Of a stretch of 64,000 nt of DNA, positions 54,503-64,000 are shown piece after piece. The stretch spans positions 86,596,363-86,660,362 of the forward strand of contig CM061239.1 of NCBI GenBank assembly GCA_030848705.1, written 5' to 3'. Origin of the DNA: Heracleum sosnowskyi (Eukaryota; Streptophyta; Magnoliopsida; Apiales; Apiaceae). The translations under genes and the position numbers were made by a program. The notes below the pieces were generated by a model, which was not told the origin of the DNA, ran no database searches, and saw nothing but the letters and a program-made list of their open reading frames with translations. Every line of letters begins with the position of its first letter. Position 1 is the stretch's first letter.

Positions 54503-55428
54503 CTAAATTTATTTTTTAGCAAATTTTAAAAATGGTGCCCAAATTTCACAAAAATTTCAAAAATGGCACCCAAAATTTCTCGAAAATTTCAAAAATGGCG
54601 CATAAACTCATTTCTTACCGCATGGCGGTAGGATATATTAACACTATTTCCTACCATTCTCAGCAATTCCTACCGCCTTCTATTTATTAATTAATTTTAA
54701 AATAAAATTTAGAATTTAGGGGTTAGCTAGGGTTAGACAAATATTTTTCAAAAAAAATAATTTCGATGATCCAACTGTACGGATATCAATATCACTAAAA
54801 TTACATCATGTATGCAAAGAATAAATTTTTTTTAACTCCATTTGCAATGATTTTATAATGATGAAAGGTTTTCTAATAAATAATTAATTGTTATAGAATA
54901 AATTCTAAGTTTTTTAATTTATTTTGTTAAACATATTGTATGTTATTGCATGAAGTTACAAAAACAAAATGACATTGACAATTTTTTTTAAAAAAAACAA
55001 ATTATTCACATTCTTCAATAACTGAACTTCCGGGTTGTAGTTTAGGGTTAAGATTTAGGGGTAACTCTAGGGTTGGACCTCATTTTAAAAAAAAATAAAA
55101 TTTGAACGATCCAACCGTACAGATCTTAAAATCACTACAAATTACTCGCGTGTACCAAAAATTGTGATTTTTAAAATTGATTTGATGTGATTTTATAAGG
55201 AATCACTACAAATTAGTCACATTTTACTAATAGTTTGTATTGGTTCATTTTTTTTAAAATAATTTTTAATGATCCAACCGTACAAATCTCAGTATCACTA
55301 TGAATAAATCATGTATGCCAAAAATTATAATTTTTAAAGGTTATTTGTAATGACTTTTTAATGAAAAAGTATAAAATAATGTGGTATTGTCATATAATTT
55401 AGAATGATCATACAACACAAGAAACACC

Positions 55429-55490
55429 TTGGCATAGTGGTTGGGATGCTGTGTGAATTCGCTGTGCACCGGGGTTCGATTCCTTGTGAA
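55429..55490 (+). other. tRNA-like module 2 inside the CACTA element
   Basis: TGGCATAGTGGTTGG fits the A box and GGTTCGATTCC the B box of RNA polymerase III promoters, with A-to-B start spacing of 43 bp as in tRNAs and SINEs. I could not build a good acceptor stem, so it is more likely a SINE head or tRNA-derived relic than a functional tRNA. Confidence 0.4.
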
Positions 55491-55630
55491 ATCAACATTT
55501 TTTCAGCAAACAAGTACCAAAACCTACCGCATGTTGGTAGGAAATGGGTATAATTTCACAAAAAGTTCAAAAAAAGGCGCCAAAAAATGAAAAATTGAAA
55601 ATTCTGCCCAATTCAAAAAATTCAAAAAAT

Positions 55631-55920
55631 CCGCCCAAACTCAAAACCTACCGCATGTCGGTAGGAAATGGTCCATAATTTCACAAAAAATTCAAAAGTG
55701 CGCCCAAACATGAAAATTCAAATTTTCCGAAAATTGAAAAAATCCGCCCAAACTCAAAACCTACCGCATGTCGGTAGGAAATGGTCCATAATTTCACAAA
55801 AAAATTCAAAAGTGCGCCCAAACATGAAAATCCAAATTTTCCGAAAATTGAAAAAATCCGCCCAAACTCAAAACCTACCGCATGTCGGTAGGAAATGGTC
55901 CATAATTTCAAAAAAAAAAA
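55631..55920. repeat. 114-bp tandem repeat in the CACTA element
   Basis: About two and a half near-identical units (start points 55631, 55744, 55858), each with ccgcccaaactcaaaacc, then ctaccgcatgtcggtaggaa and ttcaaaagtgcgcccaaac. A more diverged copy lies just upstream. The unit length is a multiple of three, so a spurious ORF runs through it. Confidence 0.85.
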
Positions 55921-55959
55921 TCAAAAGTGCGCCCAAACTAAAAATTTAAATTTTTTCCC

Positions 55960-56660
55960 CAAAATTATAAACTACTTCTCCACTTTCACTTTCATTTTAT
56001 CTCTATCTATTCATCTACTTCACCAATATAAATCTCTTCATCTCCTTCACTTTAATCATCTTAATTTCCTCATTCATCTCATATAAATCTCTTCATCTAT
56101 TTCATTTCACATAAATCTCTTCATCTCATTCACTTTAATCATCTCAATTTCCTCCTTCATTTCAATCATTTGGGTATAATTTTTTTTATTTTTTATATAT
56201 GTACTTCGTTTACATATAATATGTGTGCATTTGTGTTTTGTTTTCTAATTAGTTCTTTTTTACATATCCTTACACTAAGTTTAAATTTTGTGTATTGATT
56301 GTTCTTTGTTTGTTAATTGGTTCCACTTATTATGTAAATTGTAGGATTTGAAGGCAAAAGAAATGGAGAAAACGAGATTGAAAGCAAGTTTGAGGGTGAT
56401 GGCATTTTAAAGGATGAAGGCAAAGGAGATTGGTTAAGTTTTAATTTTTTGTTGTTGTTGTTGTTGTAATGGTTATAATTATAGTATGTTAGAACAAATA
56501 TGTATTATAGTTGTGTTGAACACATATGTATTTGTTGTAAAGGAATTATATATCATGGTGTGATAAGGGGGAACTTAATGTAATGGTCTTTTGATGTAAT
56601 GGATGGTTATTTTGTTATTGAGTGTTTTTGCAATAAAATGTAATTGTGTGTTCTTTGTAT
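55960..56660 (+). other. Possible remnant of a transcription unit inside the CACTA element
   Basis: A CT-rich stretch (55975-56165, repeated aatctcttcatctc and ttcactttaatcatct) resembles a plant leader. An acceptor-like aattgtag and a short purine-rich exon-like part (56346-56435) follow, then a T-rich 3' end. It may be the relic of a transposase gene's ends, but no protein is recognisable. Confidence 0.25.
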
Positions 56661-57290
56661 TAGATTTTTGTTTTGCAAGTATGATTTGTATTATTAGGAG
56701 GGGAAACAATAAATTGAAAAAAAATCAAAAAAAAAATGTCCAGTAATTCCTACCGTCTTCAACTCATTTCCTACCGTCCTTACCATTCGAAATCCAATAT
56801 TTCCTACCAATTTTGGTTCATTTCCTACCGTATGGTAAGGACGGTAGGAAATGACTGGTAGGAAATGCTAATAAAGATGGTAGGAAATGGTTGGTAGGAA
56901 ATGACATTCTATATGCCATCTGAAATAATTCCTACCAATGTGCTCAAAGATGCTCGGTAGGAAATGGGTTCGCCGACGTGGCATCTGACATGTGGCAATC
57001 CGCGTCAGCGTGTGGGGCCCTCGTTGACCCGGTCATTAGCATTTCCCACCAATGACATTTCCGACTTAAGCAATTCCTACCAACGCACGTTGGTAGGAAA
57101 TGGGTCATTTCCTACCAATTTCGGGCCTTTTCCTACCGATTCGACGGTAGGAAAAGGCCATTTTTGGTGTAGTGTTGCTCACAATTAGTGAACCAAAATA
57201 CCAGACTAGCTACTGAAGGCTCAATGACATGTTGTATATTTAACCATTAAATAAATACCATGCTTTCACTTCTAAATTTTTAGCTGCAGT

Positions 57291-57370
57291 TCAAGTTGTT
57301 GAAGGATTGAGCACTTGACCAATGAACAGGACCATTCCTGTCTGGTCTTCTCGAAAAAAAAATAAGAATG
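57291..57370 (-). pseudogene. Truncated 3' end of a second serpin copy
   Basis: The last 27 codons match the intact serpin (32110-32190) with a few substitutions and an A-run change near 57354-57362. The same TGA is kept at 57291-57293, and 3' flanking sequence continues to 57178 and, beyond the CACTA insertion, at about 53640-53672. Homology stops at about 57370, where an unrelated repeat begins, so the rest of the gene is missing. Confidence 0.85.
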
Positions 57371-57372
57371 TT

Positions 57373-57886
57373 GGTATGTGTTGAGGAAAAGTTCGTTAAG
57401 TAATAAAAATACCGCAAGTGCACGGGTGTACGTGAGTATAAAGGCAAGTACGGGTCGTATCACAAAAAATACGAATCAAGTTTCTAATTTCTAAACTAAC
57501 AAAAGCAATTAAATTATATGGATAAAAATATCTAAAGGACAGATTTGGGCTAAATATGAAAATCATGGTGTTTTAAATATATATTTTCAAATAACAATTA
57601 AACTCATAAGTATTTGGAATAAAGACAACCAATAATTCCAAATCAAATTGCATTCAAAAGCCATAAAAATAACTTTGTATAAATCACACCAATTAAACAA
57701 CTCTCAAGAATACTATGGATCCTAACTATACGAACTCCCAACCTTACTTTTGTGGCTCGTATGAAATTACTCACATAGATATGATATTGGAGATAATTAA
57801 TGAAACAAATACATCAAAATAAAGCACATACACCAATGAAATTCATGTCTAATCAGTCGACTACATCTGCCCCTTAGATAGGGACT
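57373..57886 (+). repeat. Dispersed retroelement fragment
   Basis: It contains ataccgcaagtgcacggg and acgggtcgtatcac, words common near plant gypsy LTR junctions. Its right part (57540-57880) matches 24413-24760 in order. No coding capacity. It abuts the truncated serpin fragment. Confidence 0.6.
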
Positions 57887-57891
57887 CTAGC

Positions 57892-59318
57892 TGATAAGTG
57901 GATTTCATATCCACTTGGATCGTTCTAAATCGGCTTAAATTGGCTGTTTGTACTTAAGTACTTGTCATTTTTAATGTGTTTTGAGTTAATAAGTGCAGAG
58001 TCGTATTGTTGGTTGAGAATTGGAGTTATCTTGACTTGGTGGTGGTTATTGAGCTTTATTGTGGAAGCCGTGTAGTTGCGGGACTTGAGAACGAGAAGAA
58101 AAGCTCAAGAAAATGGATTTTGAAGAATTCTGCCAGAATGTCAGGGGTCCCCTCCCCCTTCCAAGCGCGCCCGCGCCCTAGGGAAATCAATTCAAGAGCG
58201 CCCGCGCCCTATGAGGCGCGCCAACCCCTGCAAAATCCTGGAAAAAGGCAATTTCAAGTCAGAAAAGGAAACCTGCCAAAGTCCAATCAGCAGAAGGCTT
58301 ATATAAACTATTGATGGACGAATTCTGAGATACACAATCATATACTTGCATACATATTCATCCACCGGTGAGGAGAACAAGAAGACGGCTGATTACGAAG
58401 ATCTACTTTTCATCTTTTCTTTGTATTCTTCTAATTAGGCGATACTTTGGATTCTCGTTGGTTTCGTTTGTTCTTTCTTAAACCCTAGCACTTTTATTCA
58501 GTATTCTAAACTTCTTATTATCATGTATTCATCAGAACCCACGATGATGAACGGTTCGATTATGAACTAATCGTCGTCGTGGGATTCTAACGGATTTATT
58601 TATGGATTTTAGTAGTTAATTGTTTTAAAGATGTGTGTGTGATGACTAATTGATATCCTAGTTTGGTTGTGCTTATTCTTCTTGGATGCGTAGCTAACAT
58701 CTAAGATTGTTTGTTAATCTCTATTGAATGCGAAAGTGGATATAGAGGTTTAGAACTTGCCATGCTAGCATAGGTTTATGTATGTTTGTCATGCATGATT
58801 CGTAGGTGATTTTAACCATCTTACCTGCCCTATGTAATCTGAATGGATAACTTGCTCGTTAAACCGTTATGTTTTCAAATCTTATAGACATATAGGGTCT
58901 AAGCATAATTGGTGTCTGCTTAACTTCTATCTCTTTTGTGGATGTTTGAGTGGTTTGGTATACGTATACTGAAAGGTAGCGTGTACTGATTTCGTGTTAT
59001 CCGATTAGTTATCACAACTGTCACATGCATTGATTAAAGATAAAAGACTCTAGATGAAGTATTTAATGAAGTTAGGATCCCATGTTTTATTCTCATAAGT
59101 AATTCAACAGCAATCTTTAGTTTAATAGTGTCTTGGTATTTTGTTTAGTTAATTTAGTTAATCAAACACAACTTTGATACTTGTCTTAGCATTGAACGAT
59201 AGCCATACATTATTGCATAAGTGCATAACTATAATAACCAAGCAGTCTCTGTGGGAACGAACTCTACTTTCATATATTACTTGTTGACCGCGTATACTTG
59301 TGTGATATTGTGTGAACA
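57892..59318 (+). repeat. 5' LTR of the Athila-like element (about 1427 bp)
   Basis: It begins TGATAAGTGGATTTC and ends TGTGTGAACA, six bases before the primer-binding site. It contains a strikingly GC-rich island (58140-58230) with repeated GCGCGCC and CGCGCCCT words. The short ORF at 58006-58314 is judged to be chance. Confidence 0.8.
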
Positions 59319-59324
59319 AGTTTT

Positions 59325-59342
59325 TGGCGCCGCTGCCGGGGA
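59325..59342 (+). promoter_or_regulatory. Primer-binding site of the Athila-like element
   Basis: TGGCGCCGCTGCCGGGGA is the well-known plant Athila-type site, complementary to the 3' end of tRNA-Asp, with one base different from the most common form. Confidence 0.85.
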
Positions 59343-59462
59343 CTCGGTGTTATTTATATAGTTTATGTGCTTGTCATCAGTGATCGTTAAAGTTCACTGA
59401 CTCGGATTATACTCATCAATTTTACTTTGTTTGGTGTGTTTCAGTTTCTTTAGTGAGCGTGT

Positions 59463-62400
59463 ATGCGAACACGTTCTCAATCTCGGAAAGAAGATCTTGA
59501 ACTAAGTCTAGTTATGGGAGATCAATTAGCACCAGAAACGAAGGCTCTGAAGGACTATTCTCAGCCGAAGATCAATGACATTGAATCTAGCATTGTCAGG
59601 CCGGCTATTGCAGCTAATACTTTTGAAATCAAGCCTAGCACTATTCAGATGGTGCAGAATTCAGTTCAGTTTGGGGGTGCTCCAACGGAAGATCCTAATA
59701 TGCATATTAGGGATTTCATCGAGATTTGAGACACCTTCAAATTTAACGGAGTGTCGGAAGATGCTGTGAAGCTGAGACTTTTCCCGTTTTCTCTGAGGGA
59801 TAAGGCTAAGGGCTGGTTACATTCTCTACCAGCAGGTTCTATTACTACATGGGAGGATCTTGCTCAGAAGTTTCTCACTAAATTCTTCCCTATGGCTAAA
59901 ACAGCTGCTATCAGGAATGCTCTTACTCAGTTTGCGCAACACTCTGGAGAAACTTTATGTGAAGCATGGGAGCGCTACAAGGAGATGCTTAGGAAGTGTC
60001 CTCATCATGGAATGCCTGATTGTATGGTGATTAATTGCTTCTATAATGGACTGGGAGGTCAATCTCGACCAATGCTTGATGCAGCATCAGGTGGAGCTCT
60101 ATGGGCTAAGAGCTACGATGAAGCTTATGAACTTATTGAGATGATGGCTGCTAATGAATACCAGAATCCAACTCAGAGGTTATCACAAGGCAAGGTAGCC
60201 GGGGTTCTGGAAGTGGATGCAGCTACAGCCATAGCAGCTCAGTTAAAGGCTTTGTCCATGAAGGTTGATTCTTTGTCTAACTATGGAGTTCAGCAGATTG
60301 CTAGTGTGTGTGAGCTATGTGCAGGTGCTCATGACACGAATCAGTGTGCCATATCTAGTGAGTCGGCGCAGTTCGTGAGCAATTTTCAGAGATCACAGCA
60401 GCCAGTGCCTAATGCTTATCATCCCAATAACAGGAACCATCCTAATTTCAGTTGGAGTAACAATCAAGGTGGTCAGCATCAACCACAACAGCCATATCAA
60501 CAATTTGGAGCTAAGCCATTCAACCCTTCTGGTTTTCAGCAGCAGTATGCTCCAAGGCAACAATATCAACCACCAGGGTTTCAACAACCATCTCAAGGCA
60601 ATGTTGGTCAATCGTCTAATGAAAAGTCTGAATTGGAGGAATTGAGGCTAATGTGCAAGAGCCAAGCTGTTTCCATCAAGACTCTGGAGAATCAAATCGG
60701 TCAGATTGCCAATGCATTGTTAAATAGACCATAGGGAACTCTCCCTAGTGATACGGAAGCTAATCCAGGCAAACGGGAGGTCAAGGAACATGTCAAAGCA
60801 GTTACCTTGCGATCTGGAAAGGTTACGAATGATCAGAATGCAGAAATGGATGAAAAAGATGAAATTTTGAAAAATGGCCAGAAGGTGGAGCGCGCCCTCC
60901 CCCTCTCAAGCGCGCCCTCCCCTGCCCTTCTGCCAGAAAATGAAGAAAAAGTTGAAAAAGCTAGTTTGGGGGTGAACGAAGCGGAAAATGTTGACCATTC
61001 TTCTGAGAAACCTATTCCTAAGCAAGCTACAGAGAGCAAGGAGGTCTATCCTCCTCCGCCATTCCCTTAACGTCTTCAAAAACAAAAGTTGGATAAGCAG
61101 TTTGCCAAGTTTCTCGAAGTTTTCAAGAAGTTGCATATCAACATACCTTTTGCAGAAGCTCTTGAACAAATGCCGAGCTACGCAAAGTTCATGAAGGGTA
61201 TTCTATCTCGGAAGTTGAAGCTCGAGGATTTGGAGATCGTCGCTTTAACTGAAGAGTGCAGTGCTATTCTACAGCAGAAGTTACCTCCAAAGCTCAAGGA
61301 TCCAGGGAGTTTCACCATACCGTGCACAATCGGAAATCTATCTTTCAACAAGTGTTTGTGTGACTTGGGAGCCAATATTAATCTTATGTCGTTGTCTGTT
61401 TTCATGCAACTTGGACTACCTGAGCCGAAACCTACAAACATGTCTTTACAGCTGGCTGATCGGTCGATCACATATCCAAGGGGTATAGTGGAGGATGTTT
61501 TGGTTAAAGTGGATAAGCTTATCTTTCCTGCTGATTTTGTGATCCTGGACTTTGAGGAGGACAAGAGAATTCCTATTATCTTGGGAAGACCATTCTTGGC
61601 GACATGCCGTACTTTGATAGACGTGCAGAAAGGAGAGCTCACAATGAGGGTGCATGACCAGAATGTCACCTTTAATGTCTTCAATGCGATGAAATTGCAT
61701 ATAGAAGAGGAAGAATATTTCAAGGTGGATTTGGTTGAGTCTGCAGTTTACACGGAAATTGAGCACTTGCTAAAATCAGATACTTTGGAAAAGGTACTGT
61801 CAGGGGATTCTGATTTTGAAGATGAAGAAAGAGAGGAGCAATTGAGGTTCTTGAACGCAACTCCGTGGAAAAGAAAGACTGACATGCCATTTGATTCTCT
61901 TGGCATAGCTGAGCTAAAGAAATCTGAGGAGCGTCTCAAACCATCTATTGAAGAAGCTCCTAAACTTGAACTCAAACCACTACCGGAGCACTTGAGGTAT
62001 GCGTTCTTAGATGATGCATCAACTTTACATGTGATTATTGCATCTAACTTGTCAGGTAGTGATGAAGAGAAACTTTTGCGAATTCTGAGAGAGTTCAAGT
62101 CAGCCATTGGTTGGACCATAGCGGATATTAAGGGAATTAGCTCTTCATATTGCATGCATAAGATTCCGCTTGAACCTGGAAGTAAGCCAACAGTGGATCC
62201 TCAAAGAAGGCTCAATCCTATCATGAAAGAGGTGGTGAAGAAAGAAATTCTTAAGTGGCTGGATGCATGCATTATCTATCCTATTTCAGACAGTTCTTGG
62301 GTGAGTCCAGTGCAATGTGTGCCTAAGAAAGGAGGCATGACAGTAGTTGCTAATGAGAAGAATGAGCTCATCCCTACTCGTACAGTTACAGGGTGGAGAA

Positions 62401-64000
62401 TTTGCATGGACTACCGAAAGCTGAATAAAGCCACCAGAAAAGATCACTTCCCTCTTCCATTCATTGATCAGATGCTAGACAGGTTGGCTGGTCATGAGTT
62501 CTATTGCCTTCTGGATGGTTACTCAGGCTATAATCAGATTTGTATCGCTCCAGAGGATCAGGAGAAGACCACATTCACATGTCCTTTTGGCACTTTTGCG
62601 TTCCGTCGCGTTTCTTTCGGACTCTGTGGTGCACCTGCCACTTTTCAGAGGTGTATGATGGCCATATTTTCAGATATGATTGGCATTAATGTGGAGGTGT
62701 TCATGGATGACTTTTCAGTGTTTGGAACTTCTTATGAGGAGTTCTTACAAAATCTTGGCATGGTGTTGAAAAGGTGCGTTGAGACCAATCTGGTGCTCAA
62801 CTGGGAAAAATGTCACTTCATGGTGCAAGAAGGAATCATTCTTGGGCATAAGGTATCTAGCAAGGGACTTGAAGTGGATAAGGCCAAAGTAGAGACGATT
62901 GAAAATCTTCCTCCACCAATTTCAGTTAAAGGAATTCGCAGTTTTCTTGGGCATGCGGGTTTCTATCGGCGATTCATTCAAGACTTCTCCAAAATTTCTA
63001 AACCCTTATGTAATTTGTTGGAAAAGGATGTTCCTTTCAAGTTTGATGAAGATTGCTTAGCTGCTTTCGAGTTGTTGAAGAAGAAGTTGACTTCAACACC
63101 TATTATTACTGCGCCTGATTGGAATGAACCTTTTGAGTTGATGTGTGATGCTAGTGACTATGCAGTAGGAGCTGTTCTCGGGCAGAGAAAGAACAAGGTT
63201 TTCCATGTGATCTTTTATGCTAGCAAAACACTCAACAATGCTCAGCTGAATTACACTACTACAGAAAAGGAACTTTTGGCAATTGTGTACAGTTTCGAGA
63301 AATTCAGGTCTTATTTGCTTGGAACTAAGGTAGTAGTCTATACTGATCATGCTGCCATTCGTTATCTGATTTCTAAGAAAGATTCAAAGCCTCGGTTGAT
63401 TCGGTGGGTTCTTTTGCTCCAAGAATTTGATTTGGAGATTAAAGACAGAAAAGGTATAGAAAACCAGGTGGCGGATCATTTGTCACGATTGGAAGACCAC
63501 GGTACAGATTCAAGGAATAAAACTCTAATCAATGAATCTTTTCCTGATGAGCAACTTTTTGGGGTGAAAGATGAAGAACCATGGTTTGCAGACATTGTGA
63601 ACTATCTTGTGAGTAATGTCATCCCGGCTGAATTTTCTTATGCTCAAAAGAAGAAGTTTCTACATGATGTCAAGTGGTACCGTTGGGACGAGCCATTCTT
63701 ATTTAGGCAGGGAGCTGATCAGATGTTAAGAAGATGTATCCCCTATAGTGAAACTGAGGGTGTCTTGCGAGATTACCATTCTACTACTTATGGAGGCCAT
63801 TATGGTGGAGAAAAGACCGCTACTCGAGTTCTTCAGGCAGGTTTCTACTGGCCAACTCTGTTTAAAGATGCTCACCAGTTTGTGTTGAGATGTGATCGAT
63901 GTCAAAGGATTGTAATATCTCTAGAAGGAATGAGATGCCTCTAAACATGCTGCTTGAAGTGGAGATTTTTGATGTATGGGGAATCGATTTCATGGGACCG
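59463..64000 (+). pseudogene. Athila-like gag-pol remnant (single frame with three stops and a frameshift)
   Basis: One frame runs from MRTRSQSRKEDLEL (59463) to 63944, interrupted by TGA (near 59727), TAG (near 60732) and TAA (near 61068). Gag: RDKAKGWLHSLPAGSITTWE and EAWERYKEMLRKCPHHGMPD, then a short Cys/His motif CELCAGAHDTNQC and a Gln/Pro-rich tail. Protease: CDLGANINLMS and PIILGRPFLAT. RT: RICMDYRKLNKATRKDHFPL, FGLCGAPATFQRC and catalytic FMDDFSVFG. RNase H: CDASDYAVGAVLG, TEKELLAIVYSFEKF, YTDHAAIRYL and ADHLSRLE. Integrase zinc finger: HSTTYGGHYGGEKT and CDRCQR. A frameshift just after CQR (near 63911) moves the frame, and integrase core sequence continues to the window end. A GC-rich insert at 60888-60945 encodes a linker. 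Confidence 0.92.

Larger units (their letters stand above)
53676..57174. mobile_element. Non-autonomous CACTA (En/Spm-type) element, 3499 bp
   Basis: It starts CACTACACTAAAAATTGGC and ends GGCCATTTTTGGTGTAGTG, whose reverse complement is CACTACACCAAAAATGGCC. The flanks are 3-bp duplications TTG (53673-53675 and 57175-57177). Removing the element rejoins sequence matching the 3' flank of the intact serpin (31990-32030). Both subterminal regions (53700-54230 and 56740-57170) are filled with CATTTCCTACCG words in both orientations, the expected transposase-binding repeat layout. No transposase or TNPA-like ORF remains. The only long ORF (55668-55949) is a translation of tandem repeats. Confidence 0.9.
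57892..64000 (+). mobile_element. Ty3/gypsy retrotransposon (Athila-like), decayed, truncated by window edge
   Basis: The order is a 5' LTR 57892-59318, a tRNA-Asp-type primer-binding site, then gag, protease, RT, RNase H and the integrase start, running off the right end. The gag style, the CDLGANINLM protease and the FMDDFSVFG RT box are typical of Athila. The expected left target duplication is CTAGC (57887-57891). Three in-frame stops and a frameshift near 63911 show it is not functional. Confidence 0.9.

Noticed and set aside
55429..55505. A functional tRNA gene
   Set aside because: The A and B boxes are good, but no paired acceptor stem or sensible anticodon arm could be drawn.
55668..55949. 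93-aa ORF in the CACTA element
   Set aside because: It is a translation of the 114-bp tandem repeat, whose length is a multiple of three; no domain is visible.
53700..57170. Regular CATTTCCTACCG repeats considered as a CRISPR-like or satellite array
   Set aside because: Spacing is irregular, orientation alternates, and CACTA termini with a 3-bp target duplication explain them as subterminal repeats.
58006..58314. 102-aa ORF in the Athila LTR
   Set aside because: It crosses the GC-rich island and shows no domain; LTRs of this family are not expected to encode protein.

Overview
This is plant nuclear DNA, most likely from a eudicot. The evidence is a spliced DUF630/DUF632 gene, a serpin gene of the LR-serpin type and a dense set of plant LTR retrotransposons (Ty1/copia, and Ty3/gypsy of Tekay-like and Athila-like type). 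An asterid, perhaps Apiaceae, would fit, but that is low-confidence inference. I see no bacterial-type operons, CRISPR arrays or rRNA. Only two host genes look intact; most of the window is transposable elements, many of them nested.

Layout, left to right. (1) 1-8068, minus: a decayed Ty3/gypsy element running off the left edge. Its 3.3 kb 5' LTR is 4785-8068. (2) 8069-16142, minus: a decayed Ty1/copia element into whose third ORF the gypsy element inserted. It has a degraded gag-pol and its 5' LTR is 15620-16142. (3) 17574-30707, plus: a four-exon DUF630/DUF632 gene (989 codons) with an 8.4 kb second intron full of small repeats. (4) 32110-34100, minus: a two-exon serpin gene. (5) 34401-53451: a roughly 0.83 kb hAT-like element (8-bp target duplication GTGATCAA), split by a 4.8 kb solo LTR (34971-39763, duplication TTACC) and by an almost pristine Ty1/copia element (40008-53429, duplication GTTCG). 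(6) 53640-57370: the truncated 3' end of a second serpin copy, split by a 3.5 kb non-autonomous CACTA element (53676-57174, duplication TTG). (7) 57892-64000, plus: an Athila-like Ty3/gypsy element running off the right edge, with its LTR, a tRNA-Asp-type primer-binding site and a gag-pol carrying three in-frame stops and a late frameshift.

The most interesting signals concern the mobile elements. Both copia elements carry an extra long ORF after pol, in the position where some Sireviruses have an env-like gene. The two proteins are recognisably homologous in their N-terminal domain, and neither shows an obvious signal peptide or membrane segment. Several elements also carry their own short motif repeated many times: CATCAGGATT in copia 1 (LTR, coding and untranslated regions), TAGTACTACC in copia 2 (LTRs and pol-ORF3 spacer), a GCGCGCCC cluster in the Athila-like element (LTR and coding linker), and CATTTCCTACCG palindromes in the CACTA element.

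All alignments were made by eye. Family assignments rest on visible motifs, and no database search was possible.
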